Positions 24,901 to 37,700 of a DNA stretch of 60,000 nt are shown here, one piece after another. The stretch covers positions 6,427,722 through 6,487,721 of the forward strand of contig OZ037766.1 in the NCBI GenBank assembly GCA_964035545.1, given 5' to 3'. The notes beneath the pieces are model-generated. The model saw only the letters and a list, made by a program, of their open reading frames with translations. It searched no databases and had not been told where the DNA came from. Position 1 is the first letter of the stretch; each line of letters opens with the position of its first letter. Made by a program: the position numbers and the translations under genes. Source of the DNA: Bugula neritina. Its lineage: Eukaryota; Bryozoa; Gymnolaemata; Cheilostomatida; Bugulidae.

Positions 24901-27900
24901 CGTAATATTCTGTATGTAGTGCATTAAACTTGTATGTTTGTGTTAAGGGGATGTGGTGTTTACTGTGGAGGCACAAGACAATGATGTGACTGCACCATTC
25001 AACACTATCACCTACTCCATCATAGGGGATGAGGGGGTTGCAGGAGTGTTTGTCATCAATCCTAGCAACGGACAGATACGTCTCATATCTTCACTATCTA
25101 CTACGTCTCAAAGTGTGTTCAGAGTGAGTTACCGGACTTGCACCACAGTGACTGTGGTTCACAGATCACAATGACTCATGGTTTAGAGTACCAGTTGCTT
25201 TAAACATACATCTGATTTAGATCTCATCCACTACTGTCCTCTAAATGTTCACCATTTTCCATATTACTCAAAGCCTGTGTTCTAGATTAGAAATGTAGCA
25301 TAAAAAGTTATGTTCTTGCGAGAATTTCAACCCGCATCCCAAACCAAAATTTATAAAGAAATTGAAAGAACTTAGGCTATCTCAATTTCTCCACTACTGC
25401 TCCTAAATGTCTAAAATCTAAATGTTTATCATTTTCCATGTTACTCAGGACCATGCTGGCGCCTAATCCTTTCATTTTTGGTTTACTTACTTCATGTGTC
25501 TCGTCACAGGTTCGTGTACAAGCCAGTGATGGTGGCGCTCCTTCAAAGTCAGCTGTGGAGTCAGTGTACATCAACATTACATGTGCCGCCTCATCTTCCG
25601 TCACTCAGCCGAGTCAGCAGGTACAGCTCTTGGAGACGGCAGCTGTTGGTAGTTATGCCAACCTGACTGTCACAGGAACAGGAAGTACCGTGTTCCGGTT
25701 AGATGATCCTCTCTTCTATATAACTACTGATGGTGAGTATAGATACACATCATAGTGTATTGTGATTGTTTACAGCATATCCAAGAGTAACCTTGGCAAC
25801 AATATCAACAGCAAATAATAATGCAAAGACTTTGTCATGGAAAATTGCTATATGCAGCACAAAACTTGGGGTTTGGGCAATAATGTGTAAACAGACAACC
25901 TACGGTACTCAGCGACATCAAGCTCTATGCTTCATCTATCGATTCCCTTGTCATGCTGTATCATCCTCAGATATTATAATGCTCTTCCAGGCAGAGTAAT
26001 GGTGCGCCAACCCCTGTATGGCAGAGAGGAGAGCCAATACACTTTTAATGTTTATATTGTTGATGATTGTGGCTCGGCTTCTAGCTATGTTCCAGTAGTT
26101 GTTACTTTCCTTCGCAATGTGAATGCCCCGAGTTTTCAGGTTTGGCGATTTACTTACTAATTATTTATGCTTATTTTGTACATAAAATTCCATGATTATA
26201 ATATATACCAACTTATGTAATTAGCATTAAATATTAATATGTGCTATTTAGTGATTGTATGAATATTTTTACCCATAGATGAAAGCTTGTGATTTTGCGA
26301 AGTTGTTATATTGTACAACTTTTTGTGAATTGAGAGAAAGTAATATGACAGAAAGCTTGTTTCACACTCTCATCCTAAAAGTTCAGACTGGAATCTTACT
26401 TCTACCACATTAGCCATTGTTCCTTGATTTTATAGTAGCCTTTTTTCTTAATCTGGTTCATTTGATTAATAGATTATTTGACAATAAAACTGAAACGTGT
26501 TGTATTAATGTTTGTTTAATGTGTCAGCGTTTTTATTTTTGTCACTCAATTGTTTGAAGAATGAGCCATACGTTGCATCAATAACAGACCGACACTCAGG
26601 TGCTATCATCACAGTACTTGCCACTGATGCAGACACCACCTGGCCATTCAATGCTGTGACTTATGAGATAATTGGGTCTTCAGGATTGTTTACCATCAGC
26701 TCTAATGGTGTAATCACTGGAAGAAATCTTGGTGGGCCTTATTCTGCTGTCACCTGTGTGCATGTTTTTAACGCTAGTCTCCTTATTTCTGTATATACAT
26801 GTAAATGTTTTTAGATTTGCTTAAGTACTTTTTTAGTTTTTAAACTGATTTTAAACTTTTGATTTTTTTTCTAATTTGAATTTCTTGCCCTGTTTTGCAG
26901 GTTTTTCCCGCCAAACTTCCTTCACTTTAGAAATTGTGGCTAAAGACGGCGGTTTACCGCAGAAGTTTGATGTGACCACTGTTCAGATTAATGTGACTCG
27001 TAACAACTACTCGCCTGTGTGGAGAGTAGCGAGCACTTCCTCTCTAACCATTCTTGAAACACAGCCTCTTTCTGAATCTATCGACACTGTGAGTAGAAGG
27101 CCATTGCAGTTGTGGCTAGAGGACCATCTCGAAATATTGAAAATTTTAATTAAGCTTTGCTAGTTTCCTGTTATTAACTATTGAAGATCTCAACTTGCTA
27201 AACTCATTTTTATTGGCCGATTACTGTGTGAAGCCATAGTATTGGTTGTCAATGCAGGTGGTGGCTACAGATAGTGATCTTACAGAGCCATATAATATCA
27301 TAGTCTACGACACAGCAGGAACCTCTAGAGCTGAACAGTACTTTGATGTTGATGTTAAAACTGGAGACATCTTTGTGAAAAGAGATTTGAGATATCCAAC
27401 GAGCCGGACGTCGGAGACATTTGTTCTCTATCTTACAGTAAGTATAGTTGGCAACATTGTGACAAATGGTATCTTATATAATGCATGTTTCTGAAATGGT
27501 CAACAAATATTCTGGAATATACATATTGGTACTGTTAAGATATGATTTGTTTCATAAAATCACTCTTGAAATATACTTCATTGTCAACAGTAATTATTTT
27601 TATTATTATTATATTATTTTCTATAAAATTTCATTTGCATTCCAATACCATTTGAAGGTAAATGCATATGTTGCCACTATTTGAAGGTTGATCATGCATA
27701 ACTTAAGCATTCTAAGCGCCTCAAAATCATAATCTGCATTGACAAAGTTTATTATTTTTATTGCTTTTGTTTTTTATTTGATCTTTTTTAAAAACTCCCC
27801 AACCAAAGGAGCTTGAGAAATAAATAGTGTTAGGTTTTAGGACTTTATTTTGTTTAATTTTAGAGACTTGCTATGAGTTTGTAGAGATGGTAATCAATTT

Positions 27901-30900
27901 AGATTAAGATCAAAAAGCACTTAACAATCCCTCACCCTTTCAATACACACTTTTACTACTCATTTTGTTTTACTTTAGGCGGCTGACAATGCTCCATCTC
28001 CTCTCACTGTTTCATCTGATATCCGAAGAGATATAACTGTTTACCACAATGTGCACACACCAACATTCACCAACACCAATGAGTACAGTGTAACAGTTAG
28101 GTGAGTGGGTATCTGCATTATAATAAGAGAAGCAAGAGTAATGGGGAATATCTGCAGAAAGTTGTTTGTCCGCTATAACGTTTTGCTCTATGTGGCATTT
28201 GATTGGCTATAAAAATAGGTTTTAGTAAATAGATATTTTTACCTCATCTTGTTTAGTGGTTAACTAGTGGACAGGGTGAAGCTCTGCTGCAAGTCAAGAT
28301 TCTCTCTGTATAGTATATGAATCTGATTTTATTTTTTCTAATTTCTTTTCTTACCTTTTCTTATTAATGTTTTTTGTATGAAGTTTCAGTACAATTACGA
28401 GCAGTTTAAATAGTTTTCACATTTCGTGTCAGGTTAAATTAAAATACAACCTTTCTAAAATTCTGTATAATACTATTTAGACCTGATGAGACTTCTGGTA
28501 CGACTATCTTCACATTCACTGTGACTGACAATGATGTCATAGAGCCATTTAACCAATACACCTTGAGTATTGAGTTAGGGTTTGATAAAGCTCACGAGTA
28601 CTTCTCCATTAACCAGAACGGAGAGGTGAAGGTCAAGAAAGACTTCAATACAGACAGCACTGATGTGAGTGAAACTTGCGTTAGAATGCAGTTATACTTT
28701 ACAAGGGAGGCATTGCCCACACTGTTGTTCAGTATTTAAAATAGAAATATTATAGATTAATGTACGAGCACACTGTACTGGTGTTAATATCAGTAGCCAT
28801 GTCTGTCACTAGAGATAATATGAACTCTCATACACATAATGCATTGGAAGCTGATTGAATTAAGTTACTTGGTTACTATTGCAATATGACCTTATTTTAT
28901 TTATTTTTGACATTGCGACCAATATATTATGTTATTTAAAATATAAAGTAGGCCGTCATTGTAAAAAGTCATATATGTAAATTTTTATACTCAAGCACAC
29001 CTATGAGCCTAAATTTATGAAATTTCGAGTGTAGCTTCGACAACTGAGATGGTATTTTGGAGTTATTTAACTTTTCAAGAGCTCTGAAATACCCTGGTGT
29101 CACAGTATTACTGTAGCACAGGACATGATATAGTGGAACTTGTCATAATACTGGTGCTGTGTTACAGGTCTACCGACTCTTAGTAAAGGCCACAGATGGA
29201 GGAACTCCTGCTAAGTTCTCTTACCAGCAGCTGGTGATCAGAGTGGACCGACCAGCTCCAGTGTTTCAGCATGACATCTATAATGTTACCATCTCTAGGA
29301 AGACTCAGTTACAGACACAAGTCTACAGGGTTGTAGCTACAGTGAGTATAAGTATTATATATAGACAACCTGTGCATATTTCTTCCAAACAAATCCTTCA
29401 ACAAATATAGGAAAAAAATTATATGACACTTCCTACAATTTGAATAATATGTGCTATGAATAATATTCCTAGCTTCAAAGCAGTACAATATTTATATTTT
29501 ACTTGCATAGGAAATGGTGTAATTCAAATCTTTTGCATTCTTTACAATAGGTAACAAAAGTACACAGTTGCTTGTCATATTGTATTCTATGATACATAAC
29601 ATATAATTAGGCATATGATGGCAAGTGAAGTGGTCTTTAAGTTGTTCATATAAGATATCAATAGTAAAGAATCTGTTTACTGTATGCTAAATCAAAAAAG
29701 CCGCATAAAATTTTGTCACTCATCAGAGCTTCTACAGAAAATGGGAAATAATTTTGCTTTAAAGAGTCAAATAACACCAAAAACTTATAGCAATTAGAAC
29801 AATACCTAATAGTATATCTCAGCTATGCAGCTGCAATTATATTATTGTAGCAATACTATATCAATATTTTATTATAGCAATACTATACCTGTACTTTACT
29901 GTAGCAATACTATACCTATACTTTACTGTTGCAATCATCTACCAATACCTTATTGTAGCAATACTACACATTAGTCATATTATCTCTTTATTTGTCTGAT
30001 GTTGCAATTTTCATTTTAATTGACGTTAGTTTACATAATTAAACAGAGCAGTATGTTACTTTTGTGCAGTTTTGGTTTCAAGTCACTAATATTATTTTAT
30101 ACCTTTAGGATATTTGATTTTGAAAATGCCATACAAGTTTTCACCTTAGCGGCTCTGCAGTTTGTAGTGGCTTGTGTCAAGTTTACAGACATTGAAAGCT
30201 TAGATACTATTTTAAAGAAAAACCTTTGCTGGCCAAGTTGCATAGGTTTTTATTTGAAAATGAATAACTACTGTTAATCTATGAATTTAGTATCTTTGTT
30301 GTAATCTATAAATATGGTGAACAATATTTTTTGGAAAGTAAGTTCATTAACAAAATTCCAAAAGTTGCATATAAATTATTATATTGCATACGTGAACAGT
30401 TGTTGGGGCATTCATTCTATTAACAACTGGATCTTCAAGTTGGTTATCGGGTTTCATCAATTTTATCAGCATTGTGAAGCGTATAGGGGGTGTAGCTCAA
30501 ATGGTAGAGCGCTCGCTTAGCATGCGAGAGGTACCGGGATCGATACCCGGCACCTCCACAGTTTTTACCCTTTTTTTCCTTGATTGTGAGCATAATACTA
30601 GTAGCATATGCTGCTAGTTGGATTGGAATGCCTCCAATGTACATTTTATTCTGCACACCTAAGTCTATTCAAGAACAAAAATTGGTCTCTTTCTAATAAA
30701 CAAATTTTTTTTTTCTTTTCACAGTCTAGTCAAGGTGCTCTTACATACTTACTGGAGGGAGGAAACTCCGAAAACACATTCTTGCTTCAACCAGATGGTA
30801 ATTTGCTGCTAGTTGCTGTACCAAGTCAAGATTCCTACTCACTCCGAGTACGAGCAACTGACGGTGGTGAAATACCAAAGTTTGCCTCTGCAACAATTAA

Positions 30901-31682
30901 CGTCATCGTAACTGATGACGGATGTGCTACATTTGACACTACTATAGTGTAAGTAGTTTGACACTCAGAAATTTAGCTAAATAATGTTTAACATATAGAA
31001 AAAGTATGCAGTTGATAGGCTCAGGGAAGCCTTTTTTCAGTATTTGTTGTTTTATTGTCTTTGTTTCAAGTTGAAAATATTTTTATTCTGGGTAATTATT
31101 CAAACTTTGAAATTCCTATCATCTGGCAATTGATTGCAATTCTTGGTGCATATTTTGAAGTGAAGCATGTACAATGGAATAAACTAGTTAGGGTGTAGTT
31201 TAAATTAGCATAATTAACATAGTAATGACAATTCTAAGAAAAATAGCAACCGTTATTGAATGACCCAATTAGTTTTGCACCGCTATTCATCAAGCCATGA
31301 TAGTATAGTGGTTAGTACTTCGCGTTGTGGCCGCGAAAACCCAGGTTCGAATCCTGGTCATGGCATTTTTGTCACTTCAAATTTTATTTTGATTTTTTTT
31401 TTTCTCCGACTTGTGTGTGTTTTATTGTAGTTTCTTTTTCTTAGGACATAAAATATCAACGATTTGTAGCAAAAATAGCATGAATTTAGTTTGATTTATT
31501 TTCATGCAATTTTACTCAATACTCAATTGATTCATCCTGTATGTTTCTGATGACTAGTTTGTGTGAGTACATACACTGCCGAAAATAACCCAATCTCCAT
31601 GCATTACCTTTCAGTATTCATTTAATTAAATTTATTCATTTGTAAGTGTTGTAAGAACTTTAATAACAATTTTTGTAAAGAA

Positions 31683-31717
<35 letters not shown>

Positions 31718-34700
31718 CATCTATCTATTTAAACCTGAACACAAGTCTTTAATTCCATGTTGTTTAATTTTCTTGTTCTCTGTGTGCTCAGGGTGGAGGT
31801 TGATCAGATGGGAGGTATATTCACTCTGACTCAGCCTGTATCTGATGTAACCTGGAGACTGGTGGGAATTGGTAAAGCCTTGCAGTACTTCTCTGTGGAG
31901 AACTCGACAGGAATTGTTAGAGTTATCAAGCCACTGTCTGAAGACGATTCTGAAAAATACACTCTCAAGGTTTGAGGATTATTTGATAGAGAATTAGTTA
32001 GTGAGCCCGCGTCTAAGTCTGATTGGGAGTTGTCATCTTTATGAGAAATCCTGATACCATCTGGTTTTGAAACTGAATTAAAATAACATACTATTTATTA
32101 TTTCAATCTAAAATACAATATGAATGCAATACAAATGTTATTTACACGCAGTGTGCGTGGCATATAAACACGCAGTGACTGCCCGCGTGTTTATATGCCA
32201 CGCACACACACACTCATACATAATATGTTGCGTAATAGAATATTTATAATACAATATGATATTTACGTATATTATATGCAGATTGAGGCATCTAAACGCA
32301 CAGGAACCCAGTGCTCAGTGTACGGATACTTGAATGTGTCAGTAAGCCGATATGTGAACAGTGGACCTGTATTCACCTCATCACCCAGCTGGAATATCAC
32401 TATAGCTGAGAATTTCCCCTTGTATACCCAGGTGTGTGTATAGTCATAATATTTCTGTACATACACCTTTCATCTCTGTGTTGTTATAAATGTGGTTATA
32501 GATGTGAAAGTGGTAATACATGGTATAGTCGAGCTGTATTGCAAACTGCAATTGCTATCTCCTGCAGTAATTGTAATGAGTTTTTTGCTTAAATTTAGGA
32601 CACCAAATTGTTAGTATACTTTAAAAACAGTTTTAATTTTTTCTTCACTAAAATGGATTTATCTATGTAAGACCGCTTGTTTGAAAGTAAATAATACGGT
32701 TTTAAAGTGATTTTCATTAACAAAAATCAAAAGCCATAAAATATTTATTCGTAAGTTGTCACCACATGCTTCAACCAAACTACATCCTTTGAGTAAAAAG
32801 CTCATTTTAATTTTGTTACTGCATAAAGTTTTCTACCATTAAGCTTATTTTGTTTCCAATGTTTTCTATTTGGTTGATATCTTTGTAACTTCAACCATAT
32901 AACCATATAAAGTTTATATATTTGCAATCTTACCTGGTTCTTTTTATTGCCTTTACTACAGTAAGCTCGAATACTAAGCTCAATATTATATAATCTCATA
33001 TACTTATTTTACACTTTGAGGAATAGAAAAGTGCTAAAATGAAAAATATTTTTAGGGTTTCATACAAAACAGTGAATACGAAGTAATTCCCATTATGTAA
33101 GCTACAAAACTCAATTACTTAGTTGTGTATAATTCACATCTACTAGAGAGTAGAGTCTAGGCCAACCATTCTTGTTTTAAAAGTTCTATTTTTGCTTAAA
33201 ATAAGTCATGTTTTTAATTAATGTTCAAGGTCACACACTGTTTGTTATATACACTACACCTTAATCTTCAGATATTATACTTCTGGCTTTCAGGTGTTTA
33301 ACATTGATGCCTCCGACCCAGATGGTGACGCTATAGTCATCTCAATGAGATCTAGTGGTGGTCTCGATGGTTCCCAGTATTTCTTCATGGTGCCAGATGG
33401 TAGAGTGATACTTCAGAAGCCTTTGCTTGGCACAGCTGGAAATGTTTACATGTTCAATGTCACTGTAAGTTTTATATTCAGAGAAAGACGTCTTTCTCAA
33501 GTTTCTATTTAATTTGTATTATTTATATATTAAGATAGTTCCCTAATTTTTTTTGCAATTGGTAAGCATTTTAAAATAACAAGTTACTTTTACTGAGCGG
33601 TTTCATATTGGCATTTGTTTTTCTGTTTTTGCTAATCACAATTTATTTGATCAACAGTAAGTTCAAATCACCTTATTTTACTTTTCATGACTTTTTTAGG
33701 CTACTGACGGAAAATCCTTTGCCACCGGCTTGTTATACATTCAGATAGCTGCTAGCAGCGGGTCAAGCCTGAGGTTTGTAAATGAGCCATATAGGTTTGA
33801 CCTAGATGATGGAACTGAAGCTAACCAGATTGTATTTAGTAATGTACAAATAGAACAGAATAATCTGAAAGGGGAAGCAAGATTTGTAGTCACTGGCATC
33901 GTGCCAGCTCCCAGTTTCTTCTCTGTTAATGCATTAACAGGTATGCAAAGTCTATGAATTACAAAACTTCATATTCTCCTGAAAGATTAGACAATTAATA
34001 TTTATATTTTATAGTTTTAGATGTCTATTTGTATGTATTGAAGTGTAAATTTGTCATGTATACTGGATTAGAATGACATGCTAGTCCATGATTGCCATAT
34101 ATCAATTGCTATATTCATATAATAGTAATATAATAGAATACAATATAATGTAGTCAGTAGTGTAATATAATATAATGTAAGATAATATAATGTAATACGA
34201 TATATAGTCTGTGTAATCCTGAATTATTGCTGTTCCATTATGCTCATCGAGGTTGAGAAAAAGTTGTCAAAATGATTTGCAAAACAAGTGTATGTATTAC
34301 AGGTGATCTTACATTGAAGAGATCATTGAAAGTGGATGTAGCTAATCAATACATAGTACAGTTAGAGGTCTATGATACTGGAGAACCCTTGAGACGTGAC
34401 ATAACTAATATAACAGTCAGTATAAGTACCAGTCCCCCCTGCATTGCGGATAGTAGCAACACTTGCACTGACTGGGAAGATACAGTTACCATTCCTGAAA
34501 CCCAGCTAGGAGGAATTTCATTTTATACTGTGAGTTTGTGTGTATATATAATAACATTTTGTTTGGTGATGTAAATGTAGTTCAACTACATGAAGTATGC
34601 AGTTTTGTTATGCCTTTATCTGATGGTAGCTGAAGGCACAATATTTCTGTTTTATTGACTCATTGGTTCTAGCTATCACAGTGGTTTGTAGACTTTACTA

Positions 34701-37700
34701 GATATATTTTACAGTTCAGGAAGAAAAAATGCTTCAAACAGTTATAATTTGTCATTTCTCATTCACCCATATGACTTTCGTTGCACGCCTACACTTTTAA
34801 TGCCTTTATGCTTATTAGTCAACTTAAGCTTAAATTATATATAAGGAAGTGCTAAATGATGAAAAACTTTTAAAATTCTTAATGTTAATCATGACTAACA
34901 TAATGAATTATTAACATTATTATTATTATACCAATATGAATTTTACCTTTGGCAGCTAGAACCTCTATGCGTATAAAAAAAATTCGTTTATTTATTCTAA
35001 CAGATTCCTGGCAGAGAACCGAATGGTGAAGAATTGGTCTACTCATTAGTCAGTCCAACATCTGATTTAGCCAGAGTTCACTTCTATGTATCTGCTGGAG
35101 AAGGTGGGGAGGGGCATGTGTACATCTCCTTGTCTCTCACACAGACTGAGTCTAGTGGATTTACTCTGTTCATTGTCGCCAATGATGTCTCCAGCAGAAG
35201 TCAAACAAGTAACACTCTCAAGGTAACCTGTGACTTCAAACTTTTAAACATTGAAATCACTAGCTATGATGATTTAATTCTAGTAACTTTGATATTGATC
35301 TTTTTAGCTAATTCTAGTAACTTTTGCATTATTTCTTAGCTGAATGTGGTGGTGGTACGGAATACGTGTGCCCCTGAAGTACCGCAGCTATATGAAGTAA
35401 CTGTGCCGGAGAATAAGCCAGTAAACAATGAAGTGGTCAGAGTGCAGGCAACAGATTGTGACTCGCAGTTTAGTTATGGGTATCTGACGTACACTCTGAT
35501 TGGAGATGATAATGGTCCAGTAAGTCAAACTATTGCCATTTGTTGTTTAACTTACAATAATTTTTTAGAAGTAAAAAAACTGTTTCTTGAAGCTGTAAAG
35601 TTAAGTAAATTCATTCTGTATTATTAGATTACATTTTAGTGTTTTTGGAATTTAATAAAATATTGACACCATGCCCATCATAACTATGTTCAATTTTGTC
35701 ATCAATTTTGTACATTCATTTTCTTCAATGCTGAGTACAAAATTCTAGCTGTTTCTAGCTGTTTATATCCTTTAGTAATCCAAATATTGTCTCTTGACTA
35801 AACCGATTATACAATTTTATTTCGAAATCTCTGTAATAATGGTATTGCAGATATTTTTCCGAATTGACAAGTATTCAGGACGAGTCAGGGTGAACAGGGA
35901 TCTGTCAGGGGACACGTCAGAGGACTACCAGCTACGAGTTCTTGTCACAGATGGGGCAACTCCTGGACGAACCAACTCTACTATTGTGAAAATCCGTATC
36001 AACAGAAACATATGTGCACCTGAGTTCCAGGGAACTGCCAGCTACACGTTCACTGTCCCGGAAACTCAAACACTAGGTACAAACTGTGCTATTTTAAACT
36101 CTAGATGGTTATATGTTCATTTGTTCACATAGCATCTCGTTTAATAGGGTCAGTTATTATCCTTGCTTTCACAAAACACAATTCTAAATGCTTTTATTCT
36201 CGTAATATTTCCAGTGCGATTTTTGCAGCAGATTTGAGATTTTTTCTGGTCTTGAACTTGCTTCAGGCTTGTACAATGTTGTCGGTTTATATAAACCTTT
36301 TTTTAGCCAGTTTTGTAGATTATGTATCTATTTATGAAACAGGTGGTTGGTTATTTTTGTGATGGTATAAAAAAGTAAATTCTACAAACTGGCTGCTGAT
36401 CTGAAGCAAGATTTAATCAATTTTTGTATTTATAATAGACACACCATTTACCATTTATTAAATATCTGTAGCTTACTAAAAGGAGTTTTTCCAGAGTTTT
36501 AAATACCATTTGATGTTATAGTCAGCCTAATTTTCTTATTATGTAATATTTTTGGAGACTTTATAACAACTAAACGATACTTCAATGTTATATTGAAGCA
36601 CCTCCTCTATGTTACTCATCCTCTGCTTACTATTAACTGTTCATATTACTTTGCAATAATAACACCATAGTAGAGTCATTATGAGAGTTGCTTTTGAATT
36701 CAGGTGACACTATCGGAACTGTACAGGCAGCTGACTGTGACAGCAACATACCATTCAACACCATCCAGTACTTTATCAGTCAGAATTCTACCTCCCTGGC
36801 TAGAGAGTACTTTGGCATCAGAACCAACGGGGAGATTTATGTGCGACAATCGCTCCTCAAAGACATCAGAAACACCGGCACTTACACTGTTAGTCCATAG
36901 CTAGTAGCCGGTACAAAATATATAGTGTTATACTGTGCATATTTGTATCCCTTGGTATATCTTTCTAAAAGACCTACTAGAACATTATTTATATAATGTG
37001 TGTATATTCTTTCCATACTGCTATTTTAGTTAACAATTTACGCTGTTGATGGAGGTAGTCCAGGAAGATGGAGCTCGAACTTAGCTACTATCACAATATA
37101 TGTATATAGAAACCTCTATCCACCATCTTTCAGCAATGGTAGGTGGCTTGCTCTACCCTGATCTATAGCACCTGTACGCTACTATTATTAGTTTACAAAT
37201 GTCACGCATTCTATAGACTGGGATATATGGCTTGAAAAAATGAAGTGATAAAGTTTTTCCCCTTTCTATGTGTATTGTGTTAGTTTTATTCTTGAGAAAA
37301 TTTTCAAGGTAGTCTGCAAAGTGTTGTTTTGTTGGCTATTCTATGCATGTAGGTTGAGTAACAATGTCTTAAATCAGAACTGTTGATAATTCCTTAAAGT
37401 TTGAGTTTTGAAGATGTGCTGTCTAATATGTTGTTATGTTTGATAGACTGCAGCTACATCATAATATAACTTCTATAACTTCTATTCAGAAGTTTTTGTT
37501 CAAACTATTAAAGCTCATGTTGATGGTTTTTAAACCTGCACATAGCTACAGCACCCATCACTACATGTATTTCTTTAATATCATAACACTTATTATTATA
37601 AACTTACATTTGTACCTACAATACGAAGTAACACTTACATCTCCCATCCTATACACAGGTACGTACCACACCCAGATTCCCGCCACTACAGTTGTCAATA

